Positions 55,126-64,000 of a stretch of 64,000 nt of DNA are shown piece by piece. The first letter of the stretch is position 1. The number at the start of each line of letters is the position of its first letter. The notes beneath the pieces are model-generated. The model was not told the origin of the DNA. It was given only the letters and a program-made list of their open reading frames with translations, and searched no databases. The stretch is from Lentinula raphanica (lineage: Eukaryota > Basidiomycota > Agaricomycetes > Agaricales > Omphalotaceae). Position numbers and translations under genes: made by a program. The stretch covers positions 1,364,001-1,428,000 of the forward strand of contig JANVFP010000005.1 in NCBI GenBank assembly GCA_027919835.1. Direction: 5' to 3'.

Positions 55126-55567
55126 ACAGCTTGGGTTCCAACGTTAGTCTCAATCTTGAAACTCCTTGATGAGAAGGAGTATAGTATGAGTATGATATGT
55201 AAGTTGTACAAAAGGTTTAAGTCAATTAGTGTTCAATATAAGTATGTTCATCTCATGTTAGCAAGTTGTTGGTATACAAAATCAATTAAATCTGAGGTCT
55301 TTTTCTGAGTAGTGCTCACCTGGCACTTGCAAAGTATAGTACTGAGCAATAGTTGTGTGGATGTGCAATTCTATGTACAACAATGACAAAAATATAATAC
55401 AGTACCTTTGTTTTTCATCAGTTGAGGTGCGGAACAGCACTGGCAGCTAACAAACCCCTGTTCTGCTGATGCTGGTCATGAAAGCCGGATGAGAACTACA
55501 TGAATCTCACTCCCTTCACAGAACGTATCCATAGTACATAATAATAGTGACCAAATGAAAAAAATCT
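55126..55567. other. Intergenic, shared 3' region of the NLR and PXR1 genes
   Basis: The two genes converge here. A short stretch near 55430-55490 (GGAACAGCACTGGCAGC ... GTTCTGCTGATGC) resembles an end of the MITE-like repeats at 51248-52013. No gene is seen. Confidence 0.5.
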
Positions 55568-57019
55568 CTAAAGAGTTGTCACTGACCCTTTTTGTTCTTT
55601 TCTCCGTCTCTTCTTCTCCGCCTTTTCTCGTTTCTGTTCTTCCTCTTCACATCCTCTTTCACCTTCAGCTTGACCTGTATCCGACTCACCAGCTGCGCCA
55701 GCAATCTCTGTCCAATTTTTCTCTTTGTGTTTACCGTCTTTTCTCTTCTTCTTTCCTTCTCTTGCCTCAGCGTCTTTGACGATCCCCTCTGTATCAGCAA
55801 TGGAACCGGTTTTGACCGAATCGATTTCAGGCATGATAGCAGCTGATGTAAACATGGCTTGGAACTTTGACATTCCTGACTGCATTGTGGACATAGCGGT
55901 AGTAGCCGCCCGAGCGGATCCCAAGCCTCCACGATCTGCATCGTCGAGATCATACTCCCCTCTAGCCGAGTTGCGGAAGGAGCCTATACCACCTCGCGGC
56001 ACATCTTCGTACTCATCTTCGTCGATGACATCTGCTTTTTGAGTGACCATTGACGACAACGGTAACGATTGTGCATATGTTTTCGCTAGCATTTTCTCTT
56101 TGAAGTAATCAGACACGCTTTTTGTCGACGTTGTGAGTTTTTCCAGCCCGCCAACGTCAGCATCTATGGGGGTAAGCGAGCCGGATGGGGTTTGAGGTGC
56201 TGTGGGTGCTACGGATGAGGAGGATGAGGATGCGATGCCGAGAATTTCAGATATATGTGCGGCCGATTTCGATGACATGTTCTTGGCTGCGATGGCTCGT
56301 GCACGATGGCTACATATTGGATTAATAGGAAGGATATCAAGGTCAATAAAGATAATGGAATAACTTACGCTCGGCCACGGGGTATAACACGCTTTGGCAC
56401 TTCCACCTTCTCAGCCTCCGCCTCCGCCTTAATTTTCTTTGCTTTCGTCTCATGTCCTTTCATTTCCTCTTCTTCCTGCTCCTCCTTCTCTTCGTCTCTC
56501 TTTCTTTTCTTCTTCTCCTTCTTCTCCTTCTTCGCCTGCTTTTCTTCCCTCTTTCGTCTCTTTCTATCCTCTTTACTCTCCTCTTTTTCTTCTTTCTCCA
56601 TGGCGACATCATGAGAAACTCCTGCCCCTTCACCATCCTCCACATCGCCAGTATCAGACTGGCCTGCAGAATCAGGAGTACTTTCGTTCAACCGTCTCAG
56701 CAGACTTTCGAAATCCTTGTTCTGCTTCCACGCAATCCCGTTGGGATCTTTTGACTGAGCTGCTCCGATACCCAGCATATCTAGCTTTTGCGAGACCTTG
56801 ATATGAGAAGTACGGCCTTGTCCTTCAACACCCAAGCCCTTGGATGGATCCCAGCCGAATTTAGCGAGGTAGTTGGCACCGAATTTCGAGGCATCTAGAG
56901 CGCAGGGACTTGAGTTTCGTTCAAGGAGAAGATGAAGAGATCTACTCACCATCTGCCCAGGCTAAATTTCTGGGGTCGGGACCAATACGTTGTTTGACCT
57001 TGCGACCTGATAGACCCAT
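55568..57019 (-). CDS. PXR1: PXR1/PinX1-like G-patch protein
   Basis: This is a nucleolar G-patch protein that helps ribosomal RNA and snoRNA processing and can inhibit telomerase. The start is ATG 57019 (MGLSGRKVKQR). Exons are 57019-56950, 56894-56369 and 56310 or 56309-55568; two GT-AG introns of 55-59 bases keep frame and give about 445 residues. The G-patch spans residues 25-70 (NYLAKFGWDPSKGLGVEGQG and the following KLDMLGIG). A WKQNKDFESLLRRLN segment follows, then Lys/Glu-rich coiled-coil-like sequence and a basic C-terminus. The conserved GRAHRARAIAAKN segment is created by the second splice. Assignment rests on this characteristic N-terminus and domain order. Confidence 0.9.
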
Positions 57020-58254
57020 GGTCGCTCAAGGCAAAGAGTAGGATGCTAATTGAAAAAAATCTTCCGTGAGAATTTGACAATGATTCAATTGTGGCAGGCC
57101 GCAGAATTCAAACTTCGACCACCAAGGTTTTTGTCTGCTCCAATTTGGTGCGCTACGATATGAAGTGCAACTTCAACAGGACAGAGATTTGTTTGCTCTC
57201 TCTCTGGCTTTTTGAAAAACGATACTTCGAGCTACAATCCTTGTATCAACCTCAACTCCGCGCCGCCGGATAATGGTGCACCAATCCAATTACTCCCATT
57301 GCTCGAAGAGCGGGAGGTGTGGAATTGACTACACGACATGTCGAACGCTGAATCTCCGCTTATATCTACAACTCTCCTGCATTCTACAACAGGCCCTCGC
57401 CAAGGTACGGTTACAAATGCACAAACCTCGGTTCTTCTACGTCAGTATTGTTCCTGGCATATTCGAGGAGCGAAGAAAGCATATGCAGAGGACCGCGAGC
57501 TTTCGGCCAATGCAAGGAAACCCCTGGACACGTAGATGAAACTCTGATTGGGATCCCGAGCCAAAATACCCAGGTACTTCTGCCATGTAAGCCAGGTTCG
57601 AACTTCGAAGATTCTCATGGCCTTTCGCTCCAGTGCTCGGCATATGTTATTCGGAGAAGTCAAAAGGCCGAATAAAAACATACAGATTCAGACGATAAAG
57701 CCAGTTTTTGATAGAATAACGACATTCTTGTCCATGGAGCGACTACTAGATGTGAAAATTCTCATCACTAAATCGCAACTCAAATTTTTTACTCAATTTA
57801 GATGTCCAGATTCGCTGCGCTTCGGTCTGAAGATTTGTGTGTAGATTTTTGTGGTGTGAACACGTCCTGCGATGATAGAGGAGCGATAAAATACTCTCGA
57901 GCACGAAACACATGCTGTATCCGACGCCAGGTGACAGATCTCGTATTTGTTTTACGTCTGCTTACCTTGTGCCAATGCTCATTCGGGAACAAACTTCAGG
58001 CTTCGCTAATAACCAAAAATCGATACCACTCTGATTCCTTGGCTTTGCTGGCTTGAGCTAGAGGCCCATTAATTTGCGCTGTGCTTATTGCCAAATTCAG
58101 CCCTTCCATTCAAGAAATGCAGCTCTCCAACGTGCGTGAGCTCTCAGTTCAACTAGGCTCGCGGCTTCATAGCTTCTTCTCCAAACCTATATAAGCCCAA
58201 AGCCTTCACCTCAAGAAACAGCACGTTCTCGTGTATCAGACATCCATAGTCGCC
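57020..58254. other. Divergent promoter region between PXR1 and the glucoamylase gene
   Basis: It would hold the promoters of both flanking genes. Small ORFs in it overlap on both strands and show no motif. A TATA box for the right-hand gene is visible at 58188. Confidence 0.6.
58188..58194 (+). promoter_or_regulatory. TATA box of the glucoamylase gene
   Basis: TATATAA lies 61 bases before the ATG at 58255 and is followed by a pyrimidine/adenine-rich leader (CACCTCAAGAAACAGCACG). A strong TATA fits a regulated secreted enzyme. Confidence 0.65.
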
Positions 58255-60501
<2,247 letters not shown>

Positions 60502-60811
60502 AGGTCTAGTACTACTACTAGTATATGTACGTCTGTACGACTCGGATTTGGAGTCCTAGTTCCTTGAAATCGCACCCTCTGCATCACATAAATACTGCCT
60601 GCTTTTCATCTTTCTTTCTACATAGCTGTCGTTATAGCCAATCGAATTTCATCTACTTGTGTGCCATTCGAAGTTTAGGTTGTGCAAGCGTATAAATTAG
60701 AGGACTAACGGAGTCGTAAGTATAGCTTTGATACGTGTGAATAACGATCAGGCACGAGGTACGTCGAATTACGATTTTGTCTTCAACTTCCACAACATTC
60801 ATTCAACAAAC

Positions 60812-61930
60812 ATGCTCAGCGAAAAGGCCAAAGGCAAACAGAAAGCCGTCGAGCCTCCTCTTGACGAACCTTCATCTTCAAATGCTGGCGCTGCTGGTAG
60901 AACTAGAAGAAGCTTCACTGTCCGTTTCACAGAAGATGCACCCGACTTACAACTATCCGTCGATGAACAGGACACTATACGCGAAGTCAAGAGATTGGTG
61001 AGGTTTAGTATGGTCTGCTCTATGACACCTATAGCTGACGAAGCGGCATACAAGATTCGAGAACAAAGACCAGAATTCACCCACCGAAGATTACGACTGA
61101 TGTGCGACCCCGCCGCGGTTCTATCTCTCGAGTTGACCTGCTAAACGTGTTTCAGACACTCAGGAAGACTATTGACTGATAATGCACTGGTGTCGTCTTG
61201 GCTCAAACCCTCTGAAGGAGCAGATAACTCACATGCCACATGGTTACATTGTTCAGTGGGCCAGAAACTGGAACCGAGCGAGATAGAAAACGAGGAGAGT
61301 AAGGAGCAGGTGCGTATATGGTTTGACACTCTCCTCTTCAAATCTCACTAATTCCTTCTTATTGAAAGGTCTCCCAAATACAACCTGCGAGAGGATTCGA
61401 TAGGCTTGCCTCATTAGGCTTTACAGAGGAAGAAATAGCTGGTATCCGCCGTCAGTTCCACAACCAGTCCACCTCAAACTTTTTGGACGACAGAGACTTT
61501 GATTTGGATGAAGACTGTAAGGAAAACCTGTTTCAATGAAGACTCTGTGTATTCATGATCATTCCAGACGATGAGCACGCCCGTGCACTCGAAGAGCAAT
61601 GGATAGACAACCTCGACAATAACGATGTTTCTCTATCTAATTCCTCCAACTCCAACTCTCCAGCAATGGTCGGCATCGTCATCGGCTTCTTCTTCCCATT
61701 CCTGCCTGTGTTCATCAATAGCAACAAGCCTGCACAGCCAATATTCTGGGAAGATGGAACCGAACAACGAGCTGCAGAAAGTACGGTGTTCTCGTGCGTG
61801 TCAATGTTCCTCTTCGTGTGGTACAATTTATGAAACATCTGCGCAGGCGGAGGATACAGTGGGGCTTGGTAGCAGGTTTGTTAGCCAATATCCTCTTTGG
61901 AATGTGGCGCTTCCTACTCGACACATCTTG
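60812..61930 (+). CDS. DSC3: Dsc3-like subunit of the DSC (Golgi E3 ubiquitin ligase) complex
   Basis: In fungi the DSC complex ubiquitinates membrane proteins and activates the sterol regulator SREBP. Exons are 60812-60997, 61055-61101, 61156-61309, 61369-61516 and 61568 to about 61781, then a last short exon ending at TGA 61928-61930; the first four joins keep frame. The N-terminal ubiquitin-like domain (FTVRFTEDAPDLQL, then RRLRLIHSGRLL across a splice) and the GFDRLASLGFTEEEIAGIRRQFH motif identify the DUF2407 family. Two membrane segments follow (VGIVIGFFFPFLPVFI and WGLVAGLLANILFGMW). The last junction needs one base more than the GT-AG sites I see, so that splice is uncertain. Confidence 0.85.
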
Positions 61931-62120
61931 AATGGCATGAACAAAAGAGTGATTCAACAGCCCAATGCCAGATCATTAAAACATTCATCGGTGTTGGTTA
62001 ATGTGTACTCATACATACATAAGACAATGTTCTAAATTGGTGTTGAGGTATGTAATGGCAATGCTAGTTTGGTGATGAAATAAATGGTTTGTGAGAGTGA
62101 GCCAACTTTAGTACAAGAAA

Positions 62121-64000
62121 TCATAACACACAACCGCTGAAGAGATCCTTGACAGGATCAGGTACTTCTGCAGACGAATGGTTGTCGGCGGTTTGATTGA
62201 GGAGAGGACTAATGGCGTTCCAAAATTCGGAATTGTCGAAAGCGATATTGGGAGGGAGTATCGAGGGACCGCTCTGGTTGGGATGGAGGTGTTGCGGTTC
62301 ATCGAAAACGGCACCCAAGTCCTTGAATATGTCATGAGATTCATCGATCGCGGACGAGGTGTCGGAACGGAGGTTATTTGCCAATATCTCGAACATGGCA
62401 GCAAGAGATTTGTCGTCCAGGAGCCCTTCATGAGAAATTGGCCCGAGATCTGCATTGGTGGAAGTGTTCTCTGCAATGTCGGAGCGAGTAGTCGGCTCAG
62501 TCTGTAGGGGCAGTTCATCTATATCGAAGTCTGAAGAAGCCATAGGCAGGGAGAAATCATCATCTGGCTCTCTAGGCGACTCATCGGTAACTGAATGGAG
62601 CATGGGACTAAACTGAGGTGGTGGAGACGACGGAGGAAGGCCTGGCCAAATTGGCGGGTCTGACTTGTTCCCATCTTCGTCGTTGTCAACTGGAGGAACA
62701 TCCGCGTCAGTATGACATTCTACTTCCTGCGCGACCTTATTGGGTGAATTTGAGAGACTCTTGAGCCCTTCTGCAGGGCTGCGCAATGTACGAGCGAGGA
62801 AATCCTCGTCGTCGGATGCTGTACCCTTTGCGTTTTGACTATCGTCTTCCACTAGAGGCCCACTAGATGGCGGAGGTGTAACATTACAATCACGGTCAGG
62901 TCGAATACTGGACGAGTGAGCAATGGTCGGACTTTGGAAAATAGATGGTCCTCTTCGCGGTGTATTCATTCCGCGGGGTGTAAAGAGCGAGAAGTCCTCC
63001 TCGGGAGATGAGTTCGACGGCGGTGGACGTTTACGGGGAGGCGTGCACGGTATTGCAGCCGAACTCGAACTTGGCGGAGACGGTGATCGACGTGGTGAAG
63101 ATGAGAAAGATATAGAAGTATCAGCAACAGCGATTACAGGTAGAGGCGAATCGGGTGCAGTAGAAGGTGGAGGAGGAGCTGCCATCGCACCCTTCTTTCC
63201 GGGCGAAGGAAGGGCGGAGGTGGATGCAACGGGTTGATCCATACCAGTCGAAAACACAGCTGGAGTGCTGATAGCTCTATGTAAGGGACCCGATTGTCGT
63301 TGCTGTGACCATTTCATCCTCTTCGCAATCTTTTCTTCCTTCTTACGCTGCTCAGCCTCTTTCAGCATGAGCTGGGTCTCCTCTGATAATCTCGGTTGCA
63401 TCGCGGTATCCGTACGAGCCCAATCTGGAACCACATAAGGCATCTGCAGTCGCCCTCGAGAATTCGGTTTCTGATTAGACTTCGGTAAAGAAGGAGAATC
63501 AGGTATGACGATTGGTTGATCCTGCGAGTGCCCGGGACTGAGATTGGTGGTTCTGGCTGGCCGTACAGGTGAAGAAAATGTGTTGAGCCTCCCTTGGTTT
63601 CGTCCCAAGGGACGAGTATCTTCCAAGACTTCACTCAAAGTTCGTTTCCTGGTAGTGTTCGCGCGAAGAGAGGGTTCATTGTTGAAAGCAGAATTAGACT
63701 GTAGTGGTCGACTTGCACTGGCATGCGGTGGCTGAGAGATCGAGCTTGTCGGGAGGCCGGTGGTAGCCGCGAGAGTTCTCTCGTTATTCGTATCACAATC
63801 TTTGCGCCTACGGGATGCGGATGGCTTGACGTTCTCTTTATCTAGGATCACGACTCCGTCATTAGACGTTGCCGGTACAGCGGCAGCAGGAGGAGGTGTC
63901 CAAGGAGGTGTTTCTGGTGTTTCGGGTGGCATCTGTGTAGAGGTTGTCGGCGGTGCTAATTTTCTGAGAGCATCAGTGACCGTGAGGGAAGCGTTAGATT
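62121..64000 (-). CDS. Large Ser/Pro-rich nuclear-type protein, 5' end beyond the window
   Basis: I do not recognise this protein. The frame is open from the right window edge to a stop at 62121-62123. ATG 63932 (MPPETPETP) is probably internal, because the upstream codons up to 64000 also read as plausible protein (SLTVTDALRKLAPP). It is Ser/Pro-rich with TPPRKRPPP-type basic clusters, a KEAEQRKKEEKIAKRMKW helical basic segment near residue 190 of the visible part, many SP/TP sites that could be phosphorylated, and an acidic C-terminus. This composition suits a transcription or cell-cycle regulator, but no DNA-binding domain lies in the window. Confidence 0.75.
   Translation of the reverse strand, partial: SNASLTVTDALRKLAPPTTSTQMPPETPETPPWTPPPAAAVPATSNDGVVILDKENVKPSASRRRKDCDTNNERTLAATTGLPTSSISQPPHASASRPLQSNSAFNNEPSLRANTTRKRTLSEVLEDTRPLGRNQGRLNTFSSPVRPARTTNLSPGHSQDQPIVIPDSPSLPKSNQKPNSRGRLQMPYVVPDWARTDTAMQPRLSEETQLMLKEAEQRKKEEKIAKRMKWSQQRQSGPLHRAISTPAVFSTGMDQPVASTSALPSPGKKGAMAAPPPPSTAPDSPLPVIAVADTSISFSSSPRRSPSPPSSSSAAIPCTPPRKRPPPSNSSPEEDFSLFTPRGMNTPRRGPSIFQSPTIAHSSSIRPDRDCNVTPPPSSGPLVEDDSQNAKGTASDDEDFLARTLRSPAEGLKSLSNSPNKVAQEVECHTDADVPPVDNDEDGNKSDPPIWPGLPPSSPPPQFSPMLHSVTDESPREPDDDFSLPMASSDFDIDELPLQTEPTTRSDIAENTSTNADLGPISHEGLLDDKSLAAMFEILANNLRSDTSSAIDESHDIFKDLGAVFDEPQHLHPNQSGPSILPPNIAFDNSEFWNAISPLLNQTADNHSSAEVPDPVKDLFSGCVL

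Noticed and set aside
56439..56801. Plus-strand Ser/Leu/Phe-rich ORFs opposite PXR1
   Set aside because: They are mirror images of Lys/Glu-rich codons of PXR1 exon 2 and carry no signal of their own.

Overview
This window looks like a repeat-rich stretch of a mushroom-forming basidiomycete (Agaricomycetes) chromosome. The evidence is short GT-AG introns of about 40-60 bases, fungal housekeeping genes (a PXR1/PinX1 G-patch protein, the Dsc3 ubiquitin-ligase subunit, a secreted GH15 glucoamylase with a CBM20 starch-binding domain), a NACHT-ankyrin NLR gene, and fungal Ty3/gypsy and Ty1/copia elements. I cannot name the species from sequence alone.

Positions 1-38,044 are a nested stack of LTR retrotransposons. 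Element names used here are my own. Copia-E (from about 34,983 to 38,044, +) is the outermost visible layer. It had entered an ankyrin-repeat gene whose 3' end survives at 38,045-38,506. Chromo-B, a chromodomain gypsy element (+), inserted into the Copia-E integrase; its pieces lie at 4,817-5,048, 22,150-24,522 and 33,021-34,977. Three further gypsy elements then entered Chromo-B. Gyp-A (1-4,816, -) runs off the left edge. Giant-C (5,049-22,149, +) is 17.1 kb with 1,693-bp LTRs. Intact-D (24,523-33,020, -) has uninterrupted gag-pro and pol plus a third ORF. Removing Giant-C and Intact-D with one copy of each 4-bp target duplication restores the Chromo-B reading frames exactly, so the order of events can be read directly.

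Giant-C is the most unusual object. Downstream of its damaged gag/pro/pol it carries two antisense, intron-containing genes (14.5-20.0 kb). One of them encodes a protein with perfect Zn2Cys6 cysteine spacing. The whole element is saturated with the palindrome AGATCT: I count about 69, where about 4 are expected. Its LTRs begin and end TAA...TTA instead of TG...CA and differ at only two bases that I can see, although gag, pro and pol are full of frameshifts. A solo LTR of the same family lies at 47,483-49,174.

Positions 38,045-52,116 are AT-rich and gene-poor. They contain several hairpin or MITE-like elements and a small 2.9-kb LTR element (Mini-F, 42,022-44,915) with 164-bp LTRs, a perfect 5-bp target duplication, one unknown ORF and a second striking motif array: 18 CTTAAG palindromes in about 1.45 kb.

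Positions 52,117-64,000 hold ordinary host genes: a NACHT-ankyrin NLR (+, one apparent frameshift), PXR1 (-), GH15 glucoamylase (+), DSC3 (+), and a large Ser/Pro-rich regulator-like protein (-) that runs off the right edge.
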